A stretch of DNA of 64,000 nucleotides from Clostridium cibarium (GTDB lineage Bacteria; Bacillota; Clostridia; Clostridiales; Clostridiaceae). The stretch spans positions 1-64,000 of the forward strand of contig NZ_JACSRA010000019.1 of the NCBI RefSeq assembly GCF_014836335.1, given 5' to 3'. Numbering within the stretch: position 1 is the first letter of the stretch; every line of letters begins with the position of its first letter. Shown in pieces: positions 1-7,439 of the stretch. The position numbers were made by a program, and so were the translations under genes. The notes under the pieces are model-generated. The model searched no databases, was not told the DNA's origin, and was given only the letters and a program-made list of their open reading frames with translations.

Positions 1-168
1 ATTGTTAGCTACTTTTTCTACTTCTTCAAATTCAGGTTCATATCCCTTTACAATAGAACCTTTATCATTGTATAAATGAATTGCATAGAATGAATATTCA
101 GTTTTATCAATTACATTCGAATTATTATATTTGGTCCATTTAGTAAATTCAATATATTTTTTACTCAT
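1..168 (-). CDS. Putative immunity protein of toxin module 5 (C-terminus beyond window)
   Basis: The reading frame opens with an ATG at 166-168 and stays open for 56 codons to the window edge, so the C-terminus is missing. It begins MSKKYIEFTKWTKYNN and is acidic toward the visible end. An AGATGGAGA stretch just upstream could act as ribosome binding site. I recognise no family. The immunity role is inferred only from position: the gene lies 16 bases downstream of a toxin-tip fragment, the same layout as the other toxin/immunity pairs here. It could instead be an unrelated small cytoplasmic protein. Confidence 0.5.
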   Translation of the reverse strand, partial: MSKKYIEFTKWTKYNNSNVIDKTEYSFYAIHLYNDKGSIVKGYEPEFEEVEKVANN

Positions 169-184
169 ATTTTCTCCATCTACT

Positions 185-352
185 TCATTTTTTCTTTATC
201 CTATTTATAACACGTCTTTGTAGGTCTGTTACTTCACTATGTTTTGGATTTTTTATCTTTGCTGTTTTCAGCTGTAGAGTGAGTATTTGCCCTTCTGTTC
301 CTCCTAATTCTAATCCATGTGGATGATGTCCTCCACTTTCTGCATATATCAT
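185..352 (-). pseudogene. Orphan RHS toxin-tip fragment (tox5)
   Basis: An open frame of 55 codons ends in TGA and reads MIYAESGGHHPHGLELGG at its start. It is short, has no upstream signal peptide or RHS core, and its 5' end is fused directly to the remains of an integrase gene. It looks like the C-terminal end of a polymorphic toxin cut off from its delivery protein. The HHPHG cluster could be part of a nuclease or metal site, but I cannot name the family. A putative immunity gene follows 16 bases later. Translation from its internal ATG is possible but unproven. Confidence 0.45.
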
Positions 353-608
353 TTTGTTATTAGAAAACTATTGAAGGCTTGAAGACTATTTATCTTCTTA
401 TTAATGCTATCATGCTCATAATTGTTATCACCCAAATAGTTTAGATGGTAATGTAGAATCTTTTCATTTCTCCGCTGAAATCTACCACCTTTTCTTCAAG
501 GATCGCTACAAAAGCAGAAATGTCTACAACATAACTTTCTATTGTTTTTACACTCTTTCTATTTTCCTCTAGGTATATCTTGAATCTTTGTACCAGTTCA
601 TTTATCAT
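353..608 (-). pseudogene. N-terminal fragment of a tyrosine recombinase
   Basis: From the ATG at 606-608 the translation runs MINELVQRFKIYLEENRKS and then VKTIESYVVDI. This closely resembles the core-binding (SAM-like) domain of the recombinase at 5937-6830 (MCQLIEDFKISLIEDGKS, then AKTIESYVGDI). The frame hits a stop after about 50 codons. Similarity resumes in another frame (INKKINSLQAFNSFLITK against INKKINSIHALNRYLVATG) and then breaks off at the start of the toxin fragment. The catalytic domain is absent. This is the relic of a second copy of that recombinase, frameshifted and truncated at a toxin cassette. Confidence 0.7.
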
Positions 609-928
609 ACTTATCTGCTCCTTTTATTGTTTTAGGCATAAAAAAGGCTAACGCCTTTTTAATCAGCATTAGCCTTCATTATTACTATAATATATTTTTT
701 TTTGATTTCCACTTTTGTTTCAGCTTACTGCATTATCATTATTATGCTATTAGTTTTTGATCATTAAGTTAATATATTCACTATTCATTTGATGGAATTC
801 CTTATTAAACCTAGCTTCTTACATAATAATAATGTAGTAAATATAATCAATTTTTTACAACAACATTATTGAAGTTCTTAATGTATTGAGAAATATATTA
901 TATTTTAATAACATAACTATTGTATCTA
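609..928. other. Intergenic stretch between integrase relic and CbrC-like gene
   Basis: This is A+T-rich sequence with no convincing reading frame. The only structure I see is the hairpin at 641-676, the likely terminator for the gene ending at 929. The rest (about 690-928) shows nothing recognisable. Confidence 0.5.
641..676 (-). terminator. Hairpin terminator downstream of CbrC-like gene
   Basis: The arms AAAAAGGC (641-648) and GCCTTTTT (653-660) are perfectly complementary around a TAAC loop. An alternative pairing AAGGCTAA with TTAGCCTT (669-676) is also possible. On the minus strand the stem is followed by T residues, as expected for a rho-independent terminator. Confidence 0.55.
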
Positions 929-1495
929 CTAATAACTTTGACATATGGCAATATATTTTGAACAATGAATGCACTCAAAAACAAATACCACAGTGTTTCT
1001 ACCAATATCATCCCAAAAATAATCAACATTATCAATTTTACTCCTACTAAAATCATCTAAAATAGATATGATATACTGCTTTCCATTCCCGTCTGGAGCA
1101 TGTTTAGTTATTTCTTCCTTTCCCCATTCGCCTAAATATCTACCAAATTCCCCACAGCATACCGGCCAATCATTATATTGAATCCAAGGCACCGGAGGAT
1201 TTTTACTTAATTCGTCTATTAAACTTTCAGCCCTTTCTTCAGCTTGGTTTTCATTTTGTACATACCCAGTTTCTTTTAAGTGACCCATGAGCCTCTTTTT
1301 AATGAAACTAGGGATATTTACAGTTACTTTACCTTTTGATAAGCAATCAAGGCAAACCGAAACTACATTATCACCGCAGTCAAAATACTCCCCCTCAAGA
1401 CAATTTTCATCTGCTCCGCAAGATTGGCATTTTACATCTGTAATTTCCGCATTTTTTATTGGGTTGCAGAAATACTTAAATTCTATAATATTCAT
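929..1495 (-). CDS. CbrC-family (UPF0167-type) protein, putative immunity protein of module 4
   Basis: The product has 188 residues. Three CxxC-type pairs are visible: CQSC near residue 23, CLDC near 48 and CIHC near 175. A central PPVPWIQYNDWPVCCGEFG stretch matches the CbrC family pattern. A GGAGGG ribosome binding site lies about 8 bases before the ATG. In E. coli, CbrC is known for raising tolerance to colicin E2, an HNH-type DNase. Here the gene sits 17 bases after an HHH/HNH-like nuclease toxin tip, so an immunity role is inferred. The Cys pairs suggest zinc binding. Family assignment is from memory of the conserved pattern; function is inferred. Confidence 0.75.
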   Translation of the reverse strand: MNIIEFKYFCNPIKNAEITDVKCQSCGADENCLEGEYFDCGDNVVSVCLDCLSKGKVTVNIPSFIKKRLMGHLKETGYVQNENQAEERAESLIDELSKNPPVPWIQYNDWPVCCGEFGRYLGEWGKEEITKHAPDGNGKQYIISILDDFSRSKIDNVDYFWDDIGRNTVVFVFECIHCSKYIAICQSY

Positions 1496-1512
1496 TTATA
1501 TCGCCCTCCATT

Positions 1513-2178
1513 TTACTTATTCCACCTACCATTATCCCATTCATTTTCCCAGTATTGACGTTTATCTTTTCTAAATTGTTTTCTATCAATTTTTGATGGT
1601 TCATTGTAGTCCGGATGATTTTTTTGATAATTTTCTCCATATCTATGGTCAGACGGATGCATCTCATCAAAAGGTCCCTTTGGGTTCTGCTCACTATGGT
1701 GTATCTCAATCGGACGTCCATCCTTATTACTAATAGGCGCATTTTCTCGCCTTTTAGGTGAAGTTACTTCTTCGTTTGGAACTCTATTTCTTATATTATT
1801 TATTATTGGATTATCAGAAGCTTCAACCGCCCATCCACTAGTCATCATAATCAATGGAACAAGGTCTCTACCACCATAAAAATCATCATCAATTATTCCA
1901 TTTGGAATAGGAGATTTTGGCGGAATTAATAATACTTCTAATCCATCTAATATATCTTGCGGATTATCTGGAACACCTGTTATTATATCACTATCTTCTG
2001 AACTTGAATTTGGATAAAGTATCTCTGTATAATCATCCATAGTTTTTGGTGGACTGATTGGTACAGTTGTAATATTATCTCCTAATTCTGATTCAGTTGG
2101 TACAATATCTATATGCGTTGGAGCACTACCTGCAATATCGAAATTTAATATATTTACATTTATAGTTTTCGTTTGCAC
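1513..2178 (-). CDS. Orphan RHS tip: RHS linker plus HNH/LHH-type nuclease toxin (tox4)
   Basis: The frame is 221 codons, opening with GTG near a weak AAGGG. Residues about 6-113 are almost identical to the linker of the big RHS protein (residues about 2435-2542), and so is the DNA. After LIMMT the two diverge. The remainder holds RPIEIHHSEQNPKGPFDEMH followed by HR and further His residues, the layout of the HNH/Endo VII superfamily with a conserved HH pair (LHH-like, predicted DNase). It lacks a signal peptide and RHS core and so is probably not exported by itself. It may be silent until recombined with the RHS gene. A CbrC-like gene follows directly. Confidence 0.75.
   Translation of the reverse strand: MQTKTINVNILNFDIAGSAPTHIDIVPTESELGDNITTVPISPPKTMDDYTEILYPNSSSEDSDIITGVPDNPQDILDGLEVLLIPPKSPIPNGIIDDDFYGGRDLVPLIMMTSGWAVEASDNPIINNIRNRVPNEEVTSPKRRENAPISNKDGRPIEIHHSEQNPKGPFDEMHPSDHRYGENYQKNHPDYNEPSKIDRKQFRKDKRQYWENEWDNGRWNK
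1839..2162 (-). repeat. Copy of RHS linker DNA (pairs with 13234-13557)
   Basis: About 322 bases match 13234-13557 in the same orientation, with only three mismatches that I can find by eye. The identity ends exactly where the two toxin domains diverge. This is long enough for homologous recombination between the orphan tip and the full-length RHS gene. Confidence 0.95.
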
Positions 2179-2297
2179 CCTACCCTTTTTATTTAGTTTT
2201 CGTCATGATTATATAATTGACATCTATATGTTGTACTTACATCGTACTTTTACGAAGCGATTTCTGCATTTTCTATTGCTGAGTAATTTAAGAAAAC

Positions 2298-2321
2298 AAA
2301 ACAGTAAATATCTACTGTTTT
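2298..2321 (-). terminator. Hairpin terminator after immunity gene 3
   Basis: A perfect 9-bp stem, AAAACAGTA with TACTGTTTT, closes a 6-base loop and has T-rich sequence on both outer sides. It may work in both directions. Confidence 0.5.
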
Positions 2322-2378
2322 TTCTATACTGCATCTTTATAAGAGCCTAGAAATATATTAAAAGTTATTTTATTTCCT

Positions 2379-2407
2379 TCAGATGCTTATACTTCAGTAA
2401 CTGCTAG
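2379..2407 (-). repeat. Short direct repeat downstream of immunity gene 3 (pairs with 8345-8372)
   Basis: The two copies share TCAGATGCTTAT, then a diverged stretch of about eight bases, then AACTGCTA, in the same orientation and at the same spacing. Each copy lies downstream of a toxin/immunity pair. It could be a recombination site for the nearby tyrosine recombinases or a remnant of a common ancestor sequence. Confidence 0.55.
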
Positions 2408-2501
2408 AATGTAGTAAGTATTTGAACATTCTCTATTGATTCTAAATATCCTAACTCCCTGTACTTTTGGCCTGAAATTAGATTTTGTCCTTGTTAATAC
2501 T

Positions 2502-2900
2502 CTATTTTTTTGATATTTCAATACTTGGTTCCCACTCAGATATTACTTCTATTACATAATTTATTGTGATTATAACAAAATGTGATAAACCTAAATAATC
2601 ATATATTTCATTACTAGTTTTCTTGATGAAGTTACCAAATTCACCATCCTTAATTTTATAAATAGTATTAGAAAAATTGCTCTTTTTATATTTTGTAATT
2701 TCATTCTCATCAAATATTCCTGCTAATACTATTCCTTCATCAAACATCCTGAATGCTGATACTATTCCAAAATTAATATTTGCAATGTATTCATTACATT
2801 CTAATTTTATAAACAAACCTGATTCCTCACCATTTTTTACTAATGCTTGATATTCTCCAACTGGTATTGTATTTTTATAAACTTCTTCCCACTGTTCCAT
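2502..2900 (-). CDS. Putative immunity protein of module 3
   Basis: The product has 132 residues, starting MEQWEEVYKN. I chose the ATG at 2898-2900 because GGAGG lies about 7 bases upstream; a TTG four codons earlier overlaps that site. The sequence is acidic (pI clearly low by eye) with a central hydrophobic strand pattern (NINFGIVSAFRMF, HFVIITINYVIEV). I recognise no family. It follows the tox3 fragment by 19 bases, the typical spacing of an immunity gene, so that role is inferred. A terminator-like hairpin lies about 180 bases downstream. Confidence 0.55.
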   Translation of the reverse strand: MEQWEEVYKNTIPVGEYQALVKNGEESGLFIKLECNEYIANINFGIVSAFRMFDEGIVLAGIFDENEITKYKKSNFSNTIYKIKDGEFGNFIKKTSNEIYDYLGLSHFVIITINYVIEVISEWEPSIEISKK

Positions 2901-2919
2901 TTCTACCTCCAAATTATAA

Positions 2920-3216
2920 TTAATATCTGACTTTATATACTTTCCTATTAGATACTTTTATTTCTAAAGTTGAACCACCTGTTGAACTTCCTGGTCTGGC
3001 TACAACACTTGTCCCATCACTTAGTTTACCAACCTTGCCTGGTCCATATTGCGTTTGTATATCTTTTACATTCGTAGGATTGAGACTTTCAAAATCATTT
3101 AAAGTTTGATCAAATCCACCTATCTTTTCAAAATTTCTTGCAACACCTTTTCCATTTGTCGTTTCAGATGCATCACTAATTATATCTTCAATAGATTTAG
3201 CTTCACCCGCCCCCTT
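2920..3216 (-). pseudogene. Orphan RHS toxin-tip fragment (tox3), cut by IS110 element
   Basis: An uninterrupted frame of 98 codons runs from the IS110 end to TAA at 2920-2922. It starts KGAGEAKSIEDI and ends LEIKVSNRKVYKVRY. The middle (GPGKVGKLSDGTSVVARPGS) resembles C-terminal tips I have seen on RHS and contact-dependent inhibition proteins, but I cannot name the toxin class with confidence. There is no start codon of its own near the junction, so it is probably silent as it stands. Its first codons carry the GGGGGCGGGTGAAGC junction motif shared with the other tips. Confidence 0.65.
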
Positions 3217-3369
3217 GGGGCAGAGTCTATCTTATTATTTTTAGTGGCAGAGTTGAGTGTTTTCAACCCTTACCACCATTTTAAAACTACTTCTAATCAC
3301 TTATCATTTTTAGTGTTATGTAGTTACTTTTCCAACCTTAATTTTCCTTAATCTGTTAACCTTATTTTA

Positions 3370-4599
3370 TCATGCTACTTCTTTTATTTCTACATTAGGC
3401 ATTATATATTCAGTTTTATTCTTCATCATACCGTATATGATGTTGTTAAGCCTTCTCATTACACACACTAATGCTTGTATCTTAGTTTTACCTTCTGAAA
3501 CCTTTCTCTTATAGTACTCTAGGAAAACTGGATTTCTAGAAGTTCCTTTCTTAGATACTTGAATCTGTTGTACTGCTAGGAAGTAGAATACTCCATAGAG
3601 TTCCCTGTTACCTTGCTTACTCTTTTTATCTTTCCCTTTACCTGCTGAACTGAAATTTACTGGTGCTATTCCAAAAAATTTAGCTAGCTTATCAGCATTA
3701 CGGAATCTTTTAATGTCTCCTATGTGAGCAACTAGTGCTATTGCAGTTACAGTATCTATGCCTGGAATTGTTTCTAGCTTTAAGTCTAGAAGCTTTAGTA
3801 GCTTTTTCATTTCAGTTTCTACCTTCTTGATTTCTTCACTCTTGAATGCAATGTCTCTTACAATGCTCTGAATTATGAAATCCCTCGACTCTTGGTATTC
3901 CCTTATTGTATCTCCATCACTTTCTACAAGGTCTAAGATTTCTTTAGCCTTTCTTGTAGAACAACTGTTATGACTAGGTTTTCTTAAAAACTCTGCTAAT
4001 TCTTCATCTGTTACACTTTTTAGGTGTTTCGGTGATGGGTACTTTTCATAAAATGCTAATGCAGTTTTACTATTTACATCAGAAAAAAATTTCTTGTAGC
4101 TTGGGTAGTTATAATTTAAGTTCTCATGAAGTTGATTGGTTAAATTAGTTATTGATTTTACAATTGAATTTCTTCTATTAACCATCATCTTTATAGTCCA
4201 GTATAAATCTTGTGGATTAGCATCTGGTAAAGTGTCTAGCTTTCTTAAAAGTACTGATGCAATGCACCTAGCATCCCAATCATCACTCTTTTGAGTAGTA
4301 GGGTAACTCATTCTTTCCATGTATGAAAGTGCTGAATTAACTTCTTTTACTATCATTCCTCTTTCTATTAGAAAAACTGCTAGACTTCTACCGTAGCCAT
4401 GAACATCTTCAAGACCATAAACTGGTGTTAAATTACCTGCAATCTTATTTACCTTATTCATTAGTCTTGTGAAATCAGAAGGCTTATTCTCAATGGTTAT
4501 TGAGCCTAATTTCTCCTCCCAACAATCTATTATAACAGCGGTATGGGTATCCTTGTGTAAGTCTAATCCAACATACATATGATTTTGCTTCTTGTGCAT
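3370..4599 (-). CDS. IS110-family transposase, intact
   Basis: The product has 409 residues. The N-terminal RuvC-like DEDD domain starts with YVGLDLHKDTH (first Asp about residue 13), continues with YGLEDVHGYG (Glu) and closes with SDDWDARCIAS (Asp pair). A coiled-coil middle follows. The C-terminal Transposase_20 domain starts at LETIPGIDTVTAIALVAHIG and holds FSSAGKGKDKK, where the family's catalytic serine is expected. Length is normal for the family. IS110 enzymes recombine DNA guided by an element-encoded bridge RNA; the conserved block upstream is a candidate. No stop or frameshift is seen, so it may be active. Confidence 0.93.
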   Translation of the reverse strand: MHKKQNHMYVGLDLHKDTHTAVIIDCWEEKLGSITIENKPSDFTRLMNKVNKIAGNLTPVYGLEDVHGYGRSLAVFLIERGMIVKEVNSALSYMERMSYPTTQKSDDWDARCIASVLLRKLDTLPDANPQDLYWTIKMMVNRRNSIVKSITNLTNQLHENLNYNYPSYKKFFSDVNSKTALAFYEKYPSPKHLKSVTDEELAEFLRKPSHNSCSTRKAKEILDLVESDGDTIREYQESRDFIIQSIVRDIAFKSEEIKKVETEMKKLLKLLDLKLETIPGIDTVTAIALVAHIGDIKRFRNADKLAKFFGIAPVNFSSAGKGKDKKSKQGNRELYGVFYFLAVQQIQVSKKGTSRNPVFLEYYKRKVSEGKTKIQALVCVMRRLNNIIYGMMKNKTEYIMPNVEIKEVA

Positions 4600-4638
4600 A
4601 TCTACTCATTACTATTCATTATTCATGCAGGAACGCAG

Positions 4639-4724
4639 GCAACCTCAGTTTAAAGCATTCAATTAATCCTCTAGGAGAATTATTGTGCATGGGGGCGAAA
4701 GCCAATCCGTTCTTGTTCTGCTAG
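4639..4724 (-). ncRNA. Candidate bridge RNA region of IS110 copy A
   Basis: Upstream of the transposase, this block shares ordered motifs with the same place in copy B (10620-10690). In plus orientation these are GCAACCTCARTT, AGCAT, and then GCA-GGGG-CGA-AGCC--TCC-TTCT with identical spacing in the last part. The proteins of the two copies are clearly diverged, so conservation of a noncoding block suggests a functional RNA or binding site. In copy A a GGC-GAAA-GCC hairpin is visible. Direction is inferred from the IS110 literature, where the guide RNA is encoded in the noncoding end next to the recombinase gene. Confidence 0.5.
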
Positions 4725-5377
4725 AAGTAATGACCTTGTAGCTTTCAATGAAATCACTATTGAATGTCTTACTTGGGTTACCCACTCCCGCATTAGTTAC
4801 TATTTCTTTTAGGTTTAGTATATATGCTATTGAAAAATATTTCTCATACTTCAACCTTGATTTTACCTATGTTTATAATGTCCCTAGACTTCCTTATCTT
4901 GTCCTAGTTGTACAATTTCCAGTTTAGGACTTCCTAGGCTAAAAAGTTTCTATTTTAACACTTTTTAATGATTCTATTTCTCACATCCTCTATTTTCTCT
5001 CTATTCCTCTTTCAATCTCCTTTTCTCTTTTTTATTTTCTCTGAAGGTTATTTTTCAATTTCCAGTTACCATGTTACAACTGAAAATATCGTCACTATTA
5101 ACATGACGACATTACGATTACAACGATATTTACCTTTTATTATTGGGTTCTTTTAGGACGCTTATGGGGCGTAGTCTATTTTCTAAAACTGTTTATTTTA
5201 CTGACTTAGGGCGTATGGGCGTATTGCCTACTAAATTTTCTTTTATTTTTTAGTATTTATTAAATTAATTATTAGTGAGCTTTTATTAGTTTAATGTGCC
5301 CATCTTACCAACACCTTAATTTATCTAGGTTTTATGTGACTTAAATGTGATGTGACCGACATCTGCCCTATTACGCC
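4725..5377. other. Intergenic stretch between IS110 copy A and the 47-residue gene
   Basis: There is no convincing gene. A 63-codon frame at 4663-4854 overlaps the IS110 RNA block and has no ribosome binding site. Near 4884-4943 are TCCCTAGACTT and GGACTTCCTAG motifs, which also occur (partly inverted) near 8315-8345. From 5160 on are GGGCGTA-type repeats, listed separately. Confidence 0.5.
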
Positions 5378-5382
5378 CTATT
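5164..5382. repeat. Cluster of GGGCGTA / TACGCCC repeats
   Basis: GGGCGTA occurs at about 5167, 5208 and 5216 on the plus strand, and the inverted form TTACGCCCTA at about 5371. A small palindrome, GATGTGACCGACATC, lies at about 5349-5363. They sit at the downstream end of the integrase / 128-residue / 47-residue gene set and are G+C-richer than their surroundings. They could be an end or attachment site of a decayed element; this is a guess. Confidence 0.4.
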
Positions 5383-5521
5383 TAAATCTATTAGGTAGCT
5401 TATTCCACAATATTGCTGATGCTACTCCACTAGCTTTAGCAACTTCTCCAACTGCTCCAACTGATGACATTCCACTTAAAATTAATAGTATTATTCTTGC
5501 AATTAACATGACTATTTCCAT
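5378..5521 (-). CDS. Small hydrophobic protein, 47 residues
   Basis: The product starts MEIVMLIARIILLILSG, continues with an Ala/Gly/Ser-rich segment (SSVGAVGEVAKASGVASA) and ends NKLPNRFK. A textbook AGGAGG lies about 9 bases before the ATG, which is the main reason to call it. It begins 14 bases after the 128-residue gene and is probably cotranscribed with it and with the integrase upstream. One membrane segment and a basic tail are visible. I do not recognise it; small peptides of this shape can be membrane-active toxins or holin-like, but nothing proves that. Confidence 0.5.
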   Translation of the reverse strand: MEIVMLIARIILLILSGMSSVGAVGEVAKASGVASAILWNKLPNRFK

Positions 5522-5535
5522 CTTTTCTCTACCTC

Positions 5536-5922
5536 CTATATTTTATATACACTTAAAAACTTTTCATTTTCTGTGCCTAGTTTACCGATTTTATGGTATA
5601 GAGTTATCCCGAAGGAATCTCCTAGAATAAATGTTGTTTTCATTATTTCAACCTCACCTATTAGAAGTATTTCCGTAAACTCTGGTATAGATGTTATTTT
5701 CTTTGATTGCTTGTCTGCTATGTTGTATTTATCTAAAACTTCTATTGAATCATCATCCTCAAGTATTACAATGTCTCCAACTTCTTTTAGGTTGTACATT
5801 CTCCAGTATTTATCTACAACACTTTCAGCTATTTCTTGAAAATGTTGTAGTATTTCTTTCTTCAACTCCAATGGAGTTATCTCAGCTTTCTCTATGTCTT
5901 CTAAAGTGTTTATTATTATCAT
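5536..5922 (-). CDS. Hypothetical protein downstream of integrase, 128 residues
   Basis: The product is an acidic soluble protein (MIIINTLEDIEKAEITPLEL at the N-terminus). Ile/Val strands alternate with charged turns (DIVILEDDDSIEVLD, EFTEILLIGEVEIMKTTF). A good GGAG-type site precedes the ATG. It starts 14 bases after the stop of the broken integrase and is followed 14 bases on by the 47-residue gene, so the three look like one transcription unit of an integrating element. I do not recognise a family. A second toxin/immunity-like pair (128 + 47 residues) is conceivable but unsupported. Confidence 0.55.
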   Translation of the reverse strand: MIIINTLEDIEKAEITPLELKKEILQHFQEIAESVVDKYWRMYNLKEVGDIVILEDDDSIEVLDKYNIADKQSKKITSIPEFTEILLIGEVEIMKTTFILGDSFGITLYHKIGKLGTENEKFLSVYKI

Positions 5923-5936
5923 TTCTTTACTCCTTT

Positions 5937-6830
5937 CTACAGTAGATTTACTGCCTTTAGTTTTTCTTCTATGCTACTGTTAATGTAAAATGTTGCAGTA
6001 GTATCTACACTACTATGACCTGCTAGTTTACTTACTGTTGAAATTGGAACTCCTCTATTTATTAACCTTGTACAGAAAGTATGTCTAAAAGTATGAGTTT
6101 TTAATTTATTTACCATCCCTATCTCATCCGTTAACCTTTCAAGCATTGTATTTATAGCATCTCTTCTTAATGCTCCTCTTTACCCTATTATTAGATATTC
6201 TGAATCCTTTAAGCTGTAATCTCTATCTTTAATGTATTCCTTTATTACATCAGCTAAATCGAATTTAAGTGGTACTTCTCTAAACTTACCTCCCTTACCG
6301 TAGATTTTTATGGAGTAGTTTAGGAAATCAATGTCTTTAATCTTAATGCTACATAGTTCACTGACTCTAACACCTGTATAAAGTAATAACATTACAATCA
6401 CATTATTTCTTTTACTTACCTTGTCCTCATTCTGAATGTAGAAAAGTATTCTCTCAACTTCCTTATCACTGTAAACTTCTACTTGTTTCTCTGAACCATA
6501 GGCTATCTTTACTCTATCCTTAGAATTTTCTACAACTATTTCCTTCATTGCTCCAGTTGCTACAAGGTATCTATTCAATGCATGAATGCTATTAATCTTT
6601 TTATTGATTGTTGCTACCTCATAGTTACTCTCTACTAGAAAGTTCTTATAGCTTACTACGTAGAATCGTTGAAACATACCATTGAATTCAACTCCTTTAG
6701 ACTCTAGAAATTCTTTAAAAGCTTTAATATCTCCAACATAGCTTTCTATCGTTTTAGCACTCTTACCATCCTCAATTAAACTTATCTTGAAATCTTCAAT
6801 TAATTGACACATTGTTATTACTCCCCTCAA
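5937..6830 (-). pseudogene. Tyrosine recombinase broken by one in-frame TAA
   Basis: Two open frames, 6830-6180 and 6146-5937, lie in the same reading frame, separated only by TAA at 6180-6182. The context is DSEYLIIG, stop, RGALRRDAINTMLERL. The first part has the SAM-like core-binding domain and the first catalytic residues (TGVRVSEL and YGKGGKFREV). The second has HTFRHTFCTRL, LAGHSSVDTTATFY and the tyrosine. Read through, it would be a normal-length recombinase of about 290 residues from MCQLIEDF. A single substitution explains the break. An IS200-type element is inserted directly upstream, which probably separated it from its promoter. Confidence 0.85.
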
Positions 6831-6869
6831 CTTCTTTAAATCAGGACCACCCGTAAAACGGGTGGTTTG

Positions 6870-6965
6870 CTCTGCGCCTGTAAGGCTTTGTTACTGGCTG
6901 TGCTACTCGCACGTTGAACGTTTTGCCAACCGCATACCTTTACAAACTTGCACCTAAAAGGTGCT
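6870..6965 (-). ncRNA. Structured right end of IS200-type element, possible reRNA relic
   Basis: This G+C-rich segment between tnpA and the right-end hairpin contains several short complementary stretches, for example GCACC-TAAAA-GGTGC (6951-6965) and GCCTGTAAGGC (6886-6896). In IS605 relatives carrying tnpB, the right end encodes the guide (omega/re) RNA. Here tnpB is absent, so this may be the leftover of such an end or simply a structured 3' end used for transposition. Assignment is tentative. Confidence 0.3.
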
Positions 6966-7439
6966 TTATTTTTTGTTTCCGTTTACCGGCTCACCAGTAA
7001 ACGGGTCAATATATTCCTTTAAACTCAATTGTTCATATGCTATATCGTCTTGTATTTGATTCTTTATATATTCTTCTATAACCTTTTTGTTCCTTCCCGC
7101 AGTATCAACATAGTATCCCTTACACCAGAATTGCCTATTACCATACTTATACTTTAAATTTGCATGTCTATCAAAAATCATCAATGAACTTTTTCCTTTC
7201 AAGTATCCCATAAACTGTGCCACACTTAATTTTGGTGGTATACTAACCAACATATGTATATGATCTTTGCATGCATTCGCTTCGATTATTTCTACTTTTT
7301 TATACTCACACAATTCTCTTAAAACTCTTCCAATATCCGCTTTTATCTTTCCATATATTATTTGTCTCCTATACTTTGGCGCGAAAACTATGTGATATTT
7401 ACAATTCCATTTACTATGTGCTAAACTACTATTGTCCAT
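6966..7439 (-). CDS. tnpA: IS200/IS605 family TnpA transposase (Y1 HUH)
   Basis: The product has 157 residues from the ATG at 7437-7439, chosen because GGAGGTGTG precedes it; a longer frame begins 13 codons earlier without a site. It opens with SLAHSKWNCKYHIVFAPKYR, the family's usual start. The HUH metal motif is DHIHMLVSIPP (about residue 64), and the single catalytic tyrosine lies in GYYVDTAGRNKKVIEEYI. Length is typical and no disruption is seen, so the enzyme may be active. It cuts and joins single-stranded DNA at the element's hairpin ends. Confidence 0.95.
   Translation of the reverse strand: MDNSSLAHSKWNCKYHIVFAPKYRRQIIYGKIKADIGRVLRELCEYKKVEIIEANACKDHIHMLVSIPPKLSVAQFMGYLKGKSSLMIFDRHANLKYKYGNRQFWCKGYYVDTAGRNKKVIEEYIKNQIQDDIAYEQLSLKEYIDPFTGEPVNGNKK

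Larger units (their letters stand above)
2179..2501. other. Intergenic stretch downstream of immunity gene 3
   Basis: There is no convincing gene. It contains a hairpin at 2298-2321 (AAAACAGTA pairing with TACTGTTTT, T-rich 3' side on the minus strand), probably the terminator of the gene ending at 2502. It also holds a 29-base sequence at 2379-2407 that recurs at 8345-8372. Confidence 0.55.
3217..4724 (-). mobile_element. IS110-family insertion element (copy A), approximate limits
   Basis: The element contains an intact transposase (3370-4599). About 150 bases lie between its stop codon and the toxin fragment, and an upstream noncoding segment carries a conserved RNA-like block. IS110 elements lack long terminal inverted repeats, so exact ends cannot be seen. 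I place the right end at the tox3 junction, where the CCCCCT of the toxin meets TGGGGCAG. The left end lies somewhere past 4724. The 3' segment contains a GTTGA/TCAAC hairpin and a duplicated CTCTGCC. Confidence 0.6.

Noticed and set aside
4663-4854. 63-codon frame upstream of IS110 copy A
   Set aside because: It has no ribosome binding site, overlaps the conserved RNA-like block and has no counterpart in copy B.
5573-5945. Overlapping plus-strand frames opposite the 128-residue gene
   Set aside because: They are rich in Ser, Leu and Phe, as expected for the reverse strand of an A/G-rich gene, and have no ribosome binding sites.
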